Positions 33,979 to 43,471 are shown, counted from the stretch's first letter. The stretch is 64,000 nucleotides of DNA from an uncultured Prevotella sp. (GCA_900545525.1 UQZX01000006.1:51913-115912), one strand, 5' to 3'. Made by a program: numbers and translations. The notes: a model not told the origin generated them from the sequence alone.

Positions 33979-35475
33979 TTACAGTGTCACACCGTTCTTG
34001 AAAATGGATATTTCCCTGTATCCGTTCTTCTCGTTGCAAGTCTTTTCACCGTTTGCAACGGATATTATCTTGTCCACAAACTTCTGCAACAGAGCCGGCA
34101 TGTCTGTGCCTTCTATAAGCTCACCGGCATTGAAGTCAATCCAGTTGGGCTTGTTGTTATAAAGATTTGTATTGGTAGAAATCTTCATAGTAGGTATAAA
34201 CGTGCCGAAAGGCGTGCCGCGTCCTGTTGTGAACAGCACAATCTGACATCCGGCAGACGCAAGGGCTGTAGATGCCACGAGGTCATTCCCAGGTGCAGAC
34301 AGCAGGTTCAGTCCCTTTGTTTCCAAACGGTCGCCATAGCCCAGCACGCCGCTTACCGGGGCACGTCCGCACTTCTGCGTACATCCCAAAGCCTTGTCTT
34401 CAAGCGTAGATATGCCTCCTGCCTTGTTTCCCGGTGAAGGATTTTCACCAACAGGCTCACCGTGGCTAAGGAAATATTCCTTGAAATCATTAACAAGCTT
34501 TACCGTCTGCTCAAACAATTGCGGAGTTTCACAGCGGTTCATCAGTATAGTTTCGGCACCGAACATCTCCGGAACTTCTGTCAATATGGATGTGCCACCC
34601 TGTGCAACAATGAAGTCCGACAGCTCACCTACAAGAGGATTTGCCGTGATACCGCTGAAGCCGTCACTTCCGCCACATTTCAGTCCTACGCGGAGCTCGC
34701 TGAGAGGACACTCCGTGCGTTCGTCTTTCTTGGCAATATCATAGAGTGAACGCAATATTTTCATTCCCTCTTCAACCTCGTCGCCCTTAACATTCTGCGT
34801 GATAAGGAACTTTATCCTTTCCTTGTCATAGTCGCCAAGAAGCTTTTCAAACTGATCCGGCTGGTTGTTCTCGCATCCGAGGCTCAGCACAAGCACAGCT
34901 CCTGCATTGGGATGAAGTACTATATCACGCAAAACCTTGCGTGTGTTCTCATGGTCATCGCTCAACTGCGAGCATCCATAGTTATGATGCCAGGCATGTA
35001 CAGCGTCTATTCCTTCCAGATTTGTTTCCTTTGTCAATTGCTCGGCAAGACGTTCGGCTATGCCGTTTACGCATCCTACAGTCGGAACAATCCACACTTC
35101 GTTACGTATACCCACTTCACCATTCTTGCGTACATACCCTTTGAATGTGCGTTGAACCTTCTCTATGTTTAGTTTTTCATCCACCGGCTTGTACTCATAC
35201 GACAGAGTTCCGGACAGGTTTGTCTTGAGATTGTTCTCGTTAACCCACGCTCCGGCTTTTAGGTCTTCCATTGCATGACCGATAGGGTAGCCGTATTTAA
35301 TAATGTTGTCACCTTTATTCGTATCGTTGATAAGTATTTTGTGACCGGCCGGCGTGTCCTGTAAGACACAGACCTCTTTATTGTCCACATTTATGGTTTC
35401 GCCTTTGTTGAGTTGGCGCAGGCAGACAACAACCGAGTCTGCCGGATTGATTTTGATAAATGATGATTGATTCAT
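33979..35475 (-). CDS. uxaA: Altronate dehydratase UxaA
   Basis: UxaA (498 aa) dehydrates D-altronate to 2-keto-3-deoxygluconate in galacturonate breakdown. The N-terminal SAF-like domain (1-95) contains KINPADSVVVCL and a metal-binding GHKILI. The large C-terminal domain has SLGCENNQPDQFEKLL, LKCGGSDGFSGITANP (active-site region), FGAETILMNR and CTQKCGRAPV. Fusion of both halves in one chain is the usual form. It is 18 bp after the LacI-type regulator, on the same strand, and faces kdgK and kdgA across a divergent promoter region. Confidence 0.95.
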   Translation of the reverse strand: MNQSSFIKINPADSVVVCLRQLNKGETINVDNKEVCVLQDTPAGHKILINDTNKGDNIIKYGYPIGHAMEDLKAGAWVNENNLKTNLSGTLSYEYKPVDEKLNIEKVQRTFKGYVRKNGEVGIRNEVWIVPTVGCVNGIAERLAEQLTKETNLEGIDAVHAWHHNYGCSQLSDDHENTRKVLRDIVLHPNAGAVLVLSLGCENNQPDQFEKLLGDYDKERIKFLITQNVKGDEVEEGMKILRSLYDIAKKDERTECPLSELRVGLKCGGSDGFSGITANPLVGELSDFIVAQGGTSILTEVPEMFGAETILMNRCETPQLFEQTVKLVNDFKEYFLSHGEPVGENPSPGNKAGGISTLEDKALGCTQKCGRAPVSGVLGYGDRLETKGLNLLSAPGNDLVASTALASAGCQIVLFTTGRGTPFGTFIPTMKISTNTNLYNNKPNWIDFNAGELIEGTDMPALLQKFVDKIISVANGEKTCNEKNGYREISIFKNGVTL

Positions 35476-35493
35476 AATATTTACATTTAATGT

Positions 35494-36558
35494 TTATAAT
35501 TGTGTTCTTCTGTAAAAGTCCACATTTTCTTTGGTCAGCAGTTCTATGGGCATGTAGTTAAGCGGTTCAACCTCCTTCTGCAACACTATATATTTAAATA
35601 ATGTGTCCACGCAATAAAAGCCCTGCATGAAGGCATGCTGTGCTATAAGGAACGATATGGAGCCTTGCCGCAGGCATCTGGCGTTCTTTTCCACCATGTC
35701 GTAACCCATTATCTGCATGTCATTCCTTTTGTTTCTCAGGAAGAAATCGCCTACGATATGTGCTTTGGAACAAAATGTTATGCAATGGCGCACATAGGGA
35801 TGCTGTCTGAAAAAGTCTTCCAATATTCCGTCATATTCGTTCTTGTCTTCGTCCAAAGGCAGGTCAAGCTCCAATATCTTGATATACGGGAAGTGACTCT
35901 TCATATACTCTTTGAAGCCAATCTCCCTGTTTTCCTGTTGCTTGCTGGCAAGCTTGCCGTCCTTCATCTGCTTCATTAGCATTATCTCTTTCTCCTGCGA
36001 TGCGATGAGCATGAGTATCTTTGCGGCAAAATATCCGCTGTTTTTAGAGTCCTGACCGACAAACGACAGCGGCTTAAGCTCTGCCATGTACGAGTCGAGC
36101 AGTATGAACGGTATATCCCGTTCGTGAAGTTTGTCGGCAAATTCTTTTGTTATATCTGCCCCGCTCGGCACCACTATTACCCCGTTTGGGTTGCATTCAA
36201 GACATTCATCGAACGTCTTCCTGAACGTATCGTAATCATATCGCTTGTAATAAAGTATCTTTACATCGATATGAAAGTCGCGGCGCAGCTCACATGCTTT
36301 TGTCACTCCTTCTTCTATCTCTTCCCAATAGGCTTCAGACTCGTGCTTGGGTATTATGCAATAGAAAGTATACGACTTGTTGTAAGCCAGTGCGCTGGCG
36401 TACATGTTCGGCTGATAGTTTATTTCCTTCAGTACTTTTTCAACCTTTTCACGTGCTGTCTTTGAAACATTGGGACGATTATGGAGTATCCGGTCAACTG
36501 TTCCGACCGATACTCCCGACTGTTCTGCAATATCTTTTATTCTGACTTTACCGTTCAT
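35494..36558 (-). CDS. LacI-family regulator of the uronate genes
   Basis: This 354-aa regulator has an N-terminal LacI helix-turn-helix (5-28; IKDIAEQSGVSVGTVDRIL) and hinge (NYQPNMYASALAY), then a periplasmic-binding-like effector domain of the sugar-binding type (65-350). It should bind the divergent region with kdgK-kdgA and control both sides in response to a uronate or KDG. The direct neighbour uxaA supports this target. Its ligand is not deducible from sequence. The start MNGKVRIKDIAEQ fits the family. Confidence 0.88.
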   Translation of the reverse strand: MNGKVRIKDIAEQSGVSVGTVDRILHNRPNVSKTAREKVEKVLKEINYQPNMYASALAYNKSYTFYCIIPKHESEAYWEEIEEGVTKACELRRDFHIDVKILYYKRYDYDTFRKTFDECLECNPNGVIVVPSGADITKEFADKLHERDIPFILLDSYMAELKPLSFVGQDSKNSGYFAAKILMLIASQEKEIMLMKQMKDGKLASKQQENREIGFKEYMKSHFPYIKILELDLPLDEDKNEYDGILEDFFRQHPYVRHCITFCSKAHIVGDFFLRNKRNDMQIMGYDMVEKNARCLRQGSISFLIAQHAFMQGFYCVDTLFKYIVLQKEVEPLNYMPIELLTKENVDFYRRTQL

Positions 36559-36789
36559 TGGTTTGATTTGCCACTTAAAAATATGTATTAAGGACGCTTT
36601 TAAGATATAATATATTGTTATGCAAAATTAGTAATAAAAACTGATTTGCCCGAATACAGGCAGATGTTTTTTACTAAAACAACCTTTTTTCATTCATTTA
36701 TTTGCTTGATTACAAATAAAATACTAATTTTGTGAACGTAATGGAAAAACAAACAACAATCAATAATTCTAATTAAAACAATTAAGACA
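36559..36789. promoter_or_regulatory. Divergent promoter region of the uronate genes
   Basis: Plus strand: TTTG at 36701-36704, 20 nt, TAATTTTG at 36725-36732, leader about 50 nt to kdgK. Minus strand: TAATTTTG at 36630-36623 serves the LacI-type gene, with a poor -33. A LacI operator is expected here; I see no confident palindrome. Confidence 0.7.
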
Positions 36790-37812
36790 ATGGCAAAAGT
36801 TGTAACATTGGGCGAAATAATGCTTCGCCTTTCTCCTAACGGAAACGACCGTTTTATCCAGACAGATTCATTCCGTATCATCCCCGGTGGCGGTGAGGCA
36901 AACGTGGCTATCAGCTGTGCCAACTACGGACATGACGCTTATTTCGTAAGCAAACTGCCTGAACATGAAATTGGACAGATTGCAGTTAACTCATTGCGCC
37001 GTTACGGAGTTAATACACAGTTCATTGCCCGCGGCGGAGAGCGTGTGGGTCTTTACTATGCAGAGACAGGTGCTTCCATGCGTCCGTCAAAGGTTATATA
37101 CGACCGTGCACACAGTTCCATCTCTGAAGCCGATCCTTCTGACTTTGATTTCGATGCCATTATGGAAGGTGCAGACTGGTTCCACTGGTCTGGAATTACT
37201 CCTGCCGTGTCGGATAAGGCAGCAGAACTGACAAGGCTTGCCTGCGAAGCTGCAAAGCGTCACGGTGTTACTGTTTCCGTAGACCTCAACTTCCGCAAGA
37301 AACTGTGGACTTCTGAGAAGGCTATCTCTATCATGCGCCCGCTTATGAAGTATGTAGATGTTTGTATAGGCAATGAAGAGGATGCGGAACTCTGCCTCGG
37401 CTTCAAGCCCGATGCAGACGTTGAAGGTGGTCAGACAGATGCTGCCGGATATGAAGGCATCTTCAAGCAGATGAAAGAAGAGTTTGGTTTCAAGTATGTA
37501 GTGTCCACTTTGCGTGAAAGCTTCTCTGCTACATTCAACGGCTGGAAGGCTCTTATCTACGACGGAAAAGAATTCTATCAGAGCAAGCGTTATGAAATCA
37601 ACCCGATTATCGACCGTGTAGGTGGTGGCGACTCATTCTCTGGCGGTTTGATTCACGGTCTGCTTACAAAGCCGACACAGGGCGAGGCTCTTGAGTTTGC
37701 AGTGGCTGCTTCTGCTTTGAAGCACACTATCAACGGCGACTATAACCTTGTGAGCGTTGCTGAAGTGGAGTCTTTGGCAGGCGGAAATGCAAATGGTCGC
37801 GTTCAGAGATAA
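36790..37812 (+). CDS. kdgK: 2-keto-3-deoxygluconate kinase KdgK
   Basis: This PfkB-family sugar kinase (340 aa) phosphorylates KDG to KDPG. Motifs: the N-terminal VVTLGEIMLRLSPNG; the GGGEANVAISCANYG substrate loop; and near residue 280 the PfkB signature VGGGDSFSGGLIHGL, where the Asp after GGG is the catalytic base. The length and the C-terminal SALKHTINGDYN agree with KdgK. The gene starts about 50 nt after a strong divergent promoter. It is followed by kdgA across an 89-bp gap with a stable hairpin. Confidence 0.93.
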   Translation: MAKVVTLGEIMLRLSPNGNDRFIQTDSFRIIPGGGEANVAISCANYGHDAYFVSKLPEHEIGQIAVNSLRRYGVNTQFIARGGERVGLYYAETGASMRPSKVIYDRAHSSISEADPSDFDFDAIMEGADWFHWSGITPAVSDKAAELTRLACEAAKRHGVTVSVDLNFRKKLWTSEKAISIMRPLMKYVDVCIGNEEDAELCLGFKPDADVEGGQTDAAGYEGIFKQMKEEFGFKYVVSTLRESFSATFNGWKALIYDGKEFYQSKRYEINPIIDRVGGGDSFSGGLIHGLLTKPTQGEALEFAVAASALKHTINGDYNLVSVAEVESLAGGNANGRVQR

Positions 37813-37829
37813 GTATTAACTGTGCTTTT

Positions 37830-37872
37830 CAGGTTTGTGGATATCACGATATACGACATATCCGCAAACCTG
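37830..37872 (+). promoter_or_regulatory. Intercistronic hairpin between kdgK and kdgA
   Basis: A 15-bp stem (37830-37844 with 37858-37872, one G-U pair) has a 13-nt loop and no U-tract. It probably protects mRNA ends or sets the ratio of kdgK to kdgA. Confidence 0.65.
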
Positions 37873-37901
37873 ATGGCAACATATAACTATAATAAAGTAC
37901 A

Positions 37902-38570
37902 ATGGCAAAGTTTGATAAGGTTGCAGTTTTGGCTAAAATAGGTCAGACTGGAATGGTTCCTGTGTTCTATCACAAGGACGCAGAAGTGGCAAAGAAGGTC
38001 GTAAAGGCTTGTTATGACGGTGGTGTACGTGCCTTTGAATTTACAAACCGTGGCGATTTTGCACACGAAGTGTTTGAAGAAGTTGTGAAGTTTGCAGCTA
38101 AAGAATGTCCGGAACTGGCACTCGGCATCGGTTCCGTAGTAGATCCGGCAACGGCAGCTCTCTATATACAGCTTGGCGCATGCTTTGTTGTGGGACCGCT
38201 TTTCAACCCTGAGATTTCAAAGATATGCAACCGTCGTCTTGTTCCTTACACTCCCGGTTGTGGAAGCATATCAGAAGTTGGTGCGGCACAGGAAACGGGA
38301 TGCGACCTTTGCAAGATTTTCCCTGGCGACGTTCTTGGTCCCAACCTCGTAAAGGGTCTTATGGCTCCTATGCCTTGGTCTAAGCTGATGGTTACAGGCG
38401 GTGTTTCTCCCGATGAAGCCAATCTTACATCATGGGTAAAGGCGGGCGTCTATTGTGTCGGCATGGGTTCAAAGCTGTTCCCGAAAGACGTGATTGCTGC
38501 AGAAAACTGGCAGGCAATAACAGACAAGTGTGTTGAAGCATTAGGTTATATTGCCAAAGCACGCGGATAA
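37902..38570 (+). CDS. kdgA: KDPG / 4-hydroxy-2-oxoglutarate aldolase
   Basis: This class I aldolase (222 aa, Eda family) splits KDPG to pyruvate and glyceraldehyde-3-phosphate, the last step of the uronate branch. Visible motifs: FEFTNRGDF (active-site Glu), GIGSVVDPATAALY, FVVGPLFNPEI, PYTPGCGSISEVG and CKIFPGDVLGP, where the Lys forms the Schiff base. GGVSPDEANL and YCVGMGSKLFP complete the phosphate site. The end of the gene is followed after 10 bp by an intrinsic-terminator hairpin that also forms the start of the next ORF. Confidence 0.93.
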   Translation: MAKFDKVAVLAKIGQTGMVPVFYHKDAEVAKKVVKACYDGGVRAFEFTNRGDFAHEVFEEVVKFAAKECPELALGIGSVVDPATAALYIQLGACFVVGPLFNPEISKICNRRLVPYTPGCGSISEVGAAQETGCDLCKIFPGDVLGPNLVKGLMAPMPWSKLMVTGGVSPDEANLTSWVKAGVYCVGMGSKLFPKDVIAAENWQAITDKCVEALGYIAKARG

Positions 38571-38580
38571 TATAATAATA

Positions 38581-38626
38581 AAAGGTTCCATGGGAGCATT
38601 GTTAATCCTGTGGAACCTTTTTTTTT
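38581..38626 (+). terminator. Intrinsic terminator overlapping the next start codon
   Basis: AAAGGTTCCA (38581-38590) pairs perfectly with TGGAACCTTT (38611-38620), followed by more T residues to 38626. The loop is 20 nt and can extend the stem by a short CC/GG. The first base of the left arm's end (A38590) is the A of the sensor gene's ATG. Confidence 0.85.
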
Positions 38627-41600
38627 CGGCTTGTTCCTCTCCGTCCGACAGGGAAGAGGTGGACAGGCTGAATGATATATCATATTCATTTCATTATCGC
38701 AACATCGACAGTACGCGGCTTTATGCGGAAAAGGCACTTGCCCTTTCCGACGGTTACAGCAGCGGCAGGGCTGAGGCTTTCAACAATCTTGCATATATAT
38801 ATATTGTGCAGATGAATTATTCGGAAGCCAAGAAACTGTTGGACAGCATTGCTTCATTTTCGGATAACCAGATAGAACTGCTTGTTGCCGATGTCCAATA
38901 TATGCGACTTTGCCAACGAGAGTCGCGCAACAAGGAGTTCTATGACCATAAAGAACATGCTTCCAAGAGAATACATCGTATAGATGAAGAGAAAGAACAG
39001 CTCACCAAACATCAGCTAAAACGTCTTGTCTATGCAAAGTCTGAGATTGAAATTGTGGCATCTACATATTATTATTATGTAGGTTTGGACAGACTGTCGG
39101 CAAAGGCAATAGACAGAATAGACACCGATTGGGAACTTCAACGTGACACTGCACAATATCTTAATTATCTGTATCAGATAGGCAGCGGAGGCATTTTAAG
39201 GGGAAAAGACAACACTGATATAAGACAGAAGGAGCTGGAACATCTTGTAAAATGCTATATGCTTGCAAAACAAGGAGGCTATATATATTGGGAAGCAAAC
39301 TCCATGCAGGCAATCAGCGAGAAGCTTCTAATGGAAGATGACAGGGACAGGCTGCTTAATGACAATGCCATTGCGTTTGACTTCATAAATTCGGACAATA
39401 TGCCCGACAGCCTTATTGCCGGATATCTTGCACAGAAGTCACTGGAACAGTTCATAGCCTTCGGTGATGTATACCAGACAGCCGGCTCGTTTCGTACGCT
39501 TGCATCATGCTATTGGGCATTAAACGACTATAAGTCGTCGCTGATATGCCTTGACAATGCCCTGAACTATAACAAGGCAATAAGACAGGCACCCGACCTT
39601 GTTGCCAGTATCCGGGAACAACTCAGCCTTGTCTATTCAGCCATGGACGACAAACGCAACAGCGATATAAACAGAAACATATATCTCGACCTGCAGGAAC
39701 AGACACGTCAGGACCGCCAGTTGGATGCCCGTGCAGAACAGTTGGACAAGTATTCGTCCGTACTCAATATCATGATTGGCGGCATAGTGATATTGATATT
39801 CACCGTTCTTGTCCTCATAACCATATTCTATTATCTCAACAGACGCAAGAAAAGAGTTGCGTTTCTTGACGAACTGCTGAAGCCGCTGCACGAATGGAAG
39901 GCAGAAAGCGACCGGTATATAGAGCAGCTCAATGAAGAGTACGAATATATAAACGAAGAATATAATGTAAGCAGGGCAAGCCTTTCTAACAATAAGAAGC
40001 GCAATATTGAAAACCAGGCAAAGATTTTTCTTGCAAACAGTGTAATGCCGCTGATAGACCGCATGGTGAACGAGGTTGAGAAACTGTGCTCTCCGCTATC
40101 TGAAAATCAGGAAACACGCAACGAGAGATATGAATATGTATCGGAACTGTCTTCAAAGATAGGAGAGTATAACGATGTTCTTACGGAATGGATACAGCTC
40201 AGACGCGGACAGGTGAGCCTGCATGTGGAAAGCTTCCGTGTCAGTGATCTGTTCGATATATTAAAAAAAGGCAGCATGTCTTTCCGCATCAAGGGTGTCA
40301 ACCTCATCGTTGAAGACACCGGTGATGTAGTGAAGGCAGACCGGGTACTGACATTGTTCATGCTTAACACGCTTGCCGACAACGCAAGAAAGTTCACTCC
40401 CTCCGGTGGAGAAGTCACTATTATGTCCGAAACATGCGGCAATTATGTTGAAATATCAGTAAAAGACACAGGGACAGGACTTTCAGAAGAACAGCTAAAC
40501 GGTATCTTTTCACGTAAGATATCCGACGGACATGGCTTCGGACTGGTAAACTGCCGCGGCATAATAGAGCAGTACCGCAAGGCAAGCAGCATATTCAGGG
40601 TCTGTGAGATAGGAGTGGAGAGCACGGAAGGCAAAGGGAGCCGTTTCTATTTCAGGTTGCCCAAGGGCGTTGTCCATAGCATCATTCTGCTGATATCCCT
40701 GCTGTTTGCCATGCCATGCCATACATTTGCTTCTACTGACACCCGCTCACGGCTTCTCAAACATGCTGAAGCGTATGCCGACTCGGCGTACAAGGCGAAT
40801 GTACAGGGCAGATATCACAAGACAATAGACTTTGCCGACTCGGCAATATACAGCCTTAACAAGTATTATGAAACAGCATATCCCAAGGGAAGGCACCGCA
40901 TGACGCTGACAGGAGACATACCTTCCAATGCCGGTGAGCTGAAATGGTTTCACGACAAGGTGGATGTGGACTACGGAATAATACTGAGTCTGCGCGATGA
41001 GTGTGCCGTTGCGGCGCTTGCCCTGCACAACTGGCAGCTGTATCACTATAATAATAAGGTGTATACGCAGTTGTATAAAGAAGTGTCCACGGACAGAAAC
41101 CTTGCCGAATACTGCCGCATAATGCAAAGGGCAGAGATGAACAAGAACATAGCCATAATAATTCTCATCGTTCTGTTGCTGACAATTATCCTGGCATACT
41201 ATCTGATGTATTACCGGCATGTCATATATTCGCGTTTGTGTGTCGACAAAGTGAGGAGGATAAACGGCATATTGTCGGGCAATGCAGGGCTTGATGAAAA
41301 GAAAAAACTCATGTCGCAGCTCGACACGGACAAGTATCCGCCCGAATTGCGTGGCATTGTCGGCGAGATAGGACAGACACTCAGGGCATTCATAGACGAG
41401 AGTGAGCAGAAGAAAGCGGACATAGAACTTGCCAAAGACGACCTGAAAAGAATATCCTTTGAGAATGACAAGATTTATGTAAGCAACAATATTCTTGACA
41501 ATTGTCTCAGCACTCTCAAGCATGAGACGATGTATTATCCGGCACGTATACAGGTGTTGACGGAAGAGCGTGACGCAAACCTCAGCACAATGCGAGAACT

Positions 41601-42054
41601 ATTGCTGTACTATAAGGAACTGTATGCAATACTGAGCACACAGACGATGCTCCAGATAAGGGATGTACAGAAAGTCTGCAACAGCATTTCTCTTGACAAA
41701 TATACCGATACGGACCTGAAGATAAAGGGCGACAGGATATTGTTCGAGTACATGCTTGACATACTATGCAGGCATGCGGGAAGGAAAAAGCTTGATATCA
41801 CGGCGTCGGCAAAGGGCAGTAAATATGTTGAACTTGCCGTATACATGCCTTCTCCTGACATGACCGAGGAACAGTGCAAGGCACTTTTCATGCCTTCGTC
41901 AGACAATATCCCGTTTCTTATATGCCGCCAGATTGTGAGAAACAACAGTGAGACGACAAATCTTAGCGGCTGCGGCATCGTGGCAGAGCCTGTACCGGGC
42001 GGCGGTGTGGTGTTGAGAATTGTCATGGCACGCGATAACAGAACGTTTAAATAA
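38590..42054 (+). CDS. Giant double sensor (DUF5112/DUF5113-type histidine-kinase-like)
   Basis: A 1154-aa two-module signalling protein. Module 1: lipoprotein signal MGALLILWNLFFSAC (C15), TPR-like periplasmic part (25-385), TM helix (392-420), coiled coil, HATPase-like domain (about 520-690; N-box NTLADNARKFTPSGG, DTGTGLSEEQ, GHGFGLVNC). No His is present in the expected dimerisation helix. Module 2: signal-like hydrophobic helix (694-715), TPR-like periplasmic part, TM (852-878), coiled coil and a degenerate kinase-like end with LKHETMYYPARI (H978). It looks like a head-to-tail fusion. The response regulator follows 13 bp later. The start at 38590 follows from the lipobox; the first 15 codons lie in the kdgA terminator, so read-through or a separate promoter is required. 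Confidence 0.75.
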   Translation: MGALLILWNLFFSACSSPSDREEVDRLNDISYSFHYRNIDSTRLYAEKALALSDGYSSGRAEAFNNLAYIYIVQMNYSEAKKLLDSIASFSDNQIELLVADVQYMRLCQRESRNKEFYDHKEHASKRIHRIDEEKEQLTKHQLKRLVYAKSEIEIVASTYYYYVGLDRLSAKAIDRIDTDWELQRDTAQYLNYLYQIGSGGILRGKDNTDIRQKELEHLVKCYMLAKQGGYIYWEANSMQAISEKLLMEDDRDRLLNDNAIAFDFINSDNMPDSLIAGYLAQKSLEQFIAFGDVYQTAGSFRTLASCYWALNDYKSSLICLDNALNYNKAIRQAPDLVASIREQLSLVYSAMDDKRNSDINRNIYLDLQEQTRQDRQLDARAEQLDKYSSVLNIMIGGIVILIFTVLVLITIFYYLNRRKKRVAFLDELLKPLHEWKAESDRYIEQLNEEYEYINEEYNVSRASLSNNKKRNIENQAKIFLANSVMPLIDRMVNEVEKLCSPLSENQETRNERYEYVSELSSKIGEYNDVLTEWIQLRRGQVSLHVESFRVSDLFDILKKGSMSFRIKGVNLIVEDTGDVVKADRVLTLFMLNTLADNARKFTPSGGEVTIMSETCGNYVEISVKDTGTGLSEEQLNGIFSRKISDGHGFGLVNCRGIIEQYRKASSIFRVCEIGVESTEGKGSRFYFRLPKGVVHSIILLISLLFAMPCHTFASTDTRSRLLKHAEAYADSAYKANVQGRYHKTIDFADSAIYSLNKYYETAYPKGRHRMTLTGDIPSNAGELKWFHDKVDVDYGIILSLRDECAVAALALHNWQLYHYNNKVYTQLYKEVSTDRNLAEYCRIMQRAEMNKNIAIIILIVLLLTIILAYYLMYYRHVIYSRLCVDKVRRINGILSGNAGLDEKKKLMSQLDTDKYPPELRGIVGEIGQTLRAFIDESEQKKADIELAKDDLKRISFENDKIYVSNNILDNCLSTLKHETMYYPARIQVLTEERDANLSTMRELLLYYKELYAILSTQTMLQIRDVQKVCNSISLDKYTDTDLKIKGDRILFEYMLDILCRHAGRKKLDITASAKGSKYVELAVYMPSPDMTEEQCKALFMPSSDNIPFLICRQIVRNNSETTNLSGCGIVAEPVPGGGVVLRIVMARDNRTFK

Positions 42055-42067
42055 AAACAGATAAGCA

Positions 42068-42793
42068 ATGGAAACATTTAAGGTGATAATAGTAGAAGAC
42101 GTACCCCTCGAGCTTAAAGGCACGGAGGGCATTCTGCGCAACGACATACCAGAGGCGGAGATTATTGCAACTGCCGACAGCGAGAAGGCTTATTGGGCGG
42201 CGATGAAACGGCAGCTGCCCGAACTTGTATTGCTTGATCTCGGACTCGGAGGCTCCACAACCATAGGCGTAGAGATATGCAGGCAGACAAAAGAACTTTA
42301 TCCGGACATAAAGATACTGATATTTACAGGCGAGATACTTAACGAGAAACTATGGGTGGATGTGCTTGATGCCGGTTGCGACGGCATAATATTGAAAAGC
42401 GGAGAGATGCTCACACGTGAGGATGTTGCCAGCGTAATGTCCGGAAAGAGAATGGTTTTCAACCAGCCGATATTGGAGAAAATAGTGCAACGCTTTAAGA
42501 AAAACATCGGCAGTGCACTGATAAGGCAGGAAGCTCTTGTAGACTATGAGATAGACGAATACGACGAGCGTTTTCTGCGTCACATGGCTTTGGGATATAC
42601 AAAGGAACAGATTACCAACCTGCGAGGGATGCCATTCGGCGTGAAAAGCCTTGAAAAGCGGCAGAACGAGCTTATCCACAAACTCTTTCCACACGGAAAC
42701 GGTGGCACCGGCATCAATGCAACGAGGCTTGTGGTGCGTGCAATAGAGCTGCATATACTCGACATAGACAACCTGCATCCTGATGAAGACTGA
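42068..42793 (+). CDS. Response regulator with LuxR-like C-terminus
   Basis: This 241-aa regulator has an N-terminal receiver (5-125; acidic ED at 10-11, phospho-Asp D57 in LVLLDLGLGG, T in IFTGE, K in ILKSGE). The C-terminal part (about 165-235) has a LuxR-type helix-turn-helix look: HMALGYTKEQITNLRGMPF then KSLEKRQNELIHKLF. It sits 13 bp after the giant sensor and overlaps the next gene by one base, so it is the likely phosphoacceptor of that sensor. Target genes cannot be inferred; the downstream membrane protein is a candidate. Confidence 0.85.
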   Translation: METFKVIIVEDVPLELKGTEGILRNDIPEAEIIATADSEKAYWAAMKRQLPELVLLDLGLGGSTTIGVEICRQTKELYPDIKILIFTGEILNEKLWVDVLDAGCDGIILKSGEMLTREDVASVMSGKRMVFNQPILEKIVQRFKKNIGSALIRQEALVDYEIDEYDERFLRHMALGYTKEQITNLRGMPFGVKSLEKRQNELIHKLFPHGNGGTGINATRLVVRAIELHILDIDNLHPDED

Positions 42794-43431
42794 TGACATA
42801 CTACGGCGTTTTACAGCATATTAAGGTATGGAGTGCACTGCTGCTGTGCATGTTGCAGCTTGCACTTGTGCTGCTGTCGTGGATACTTGCGGCTGCCTTT
42901 CCCGAGCTTTCCGTGCGCTCTTTACTAAGTTCGGAAGGCATACGCTGGTTTCTCGGCAGCTTTACGGACAACATGCAGACGCCCCTTCTTGTGTGGTTTC
43001 TTGTGGGTTCCGTTGCATACGGTGCACTGCGTGACAGCAGGATGCTGCATGCCGTTCGCGAGTGTTTCGGCAAAGAGAGGATGCCATACCGCAAGCGGCT
43101 CGCACTGTCGTTTGTCCTTTTTGAGCTTATAGCCTGTGTGGCGGTGATGTTCCTGCTGGCAGGAATTCCGCATGCCATACTTCTGAGTGTTACGGGAAGT
43201 CTGTTTCCAAGCAGTTTCAGCAACAGTATCATACCCGTAACGTCATTCTGTCTTTCATTGTTCGCAGTCACTTTCGGCACAATAAGCGGAACACAGAAGA
43301 CCATGGAGGAAGTCTTCGACATGCTTGTCTCCGGCATTTCATATACCTTGCCGCTGTGGCTCATATACATATTGGGCACCCAGCTGTATTTCTCGCTGCT
43401 CTTTGTCTTTCCCGATTTTCCGCATATATGA
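42793..43431 (+). CDS. AbgT-like short membrane protein
   Basis: This 212-aa integral membrane protein has five hydrophobic segments. The part VRSLLSSEGIRWFLGSFTDN followed by PLLVWFLVGSVAYGALRDSRML resembles the start of AbgT transporters (LLTGEGLRWI... then a GLAEKSGL-like end). AbgT proteins have about 500 residues, so this is a short relative or a different family with the same opening. The start codon overlaps the regulator's stop (TGATG), so the two are coupled. Function unknown; it may be a channel or sensor partner of the signalling system. Confidence 0.55.
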   Translation: MTYYGVLQHIKVWSALLLCMLQLALVLLSWILAAAFPELSVRSLLSSEGIRWFLGSFTDNMQTPLLVWFLVGSVAYGALRDSRMLHAVRECFGKERMPYRKRLALSFVLFELIACVAVMFLLAGIPHAILLSVTGSLFPSSFSNSIIPVTSFCLSLFAVTFGTISGTQKTMEEVFDMLVSGISYTLPLWLIYILGTQLYFSLLFVFPDFPHI

Positions 43432-43471
43432 TGTTAATGTATGCGATAAGCCAAGGCATTTTCCTGTATTC

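Noticed and set aside
38551..38589. Upstream start of the giant sensor (MPKHADNIIIKG)
   Set aside because: It would overlap kdgA and place charged residues before the lipoprotein signal. MGALLILWNLFFSAC at 38590 fits a lipoprotein signal better.
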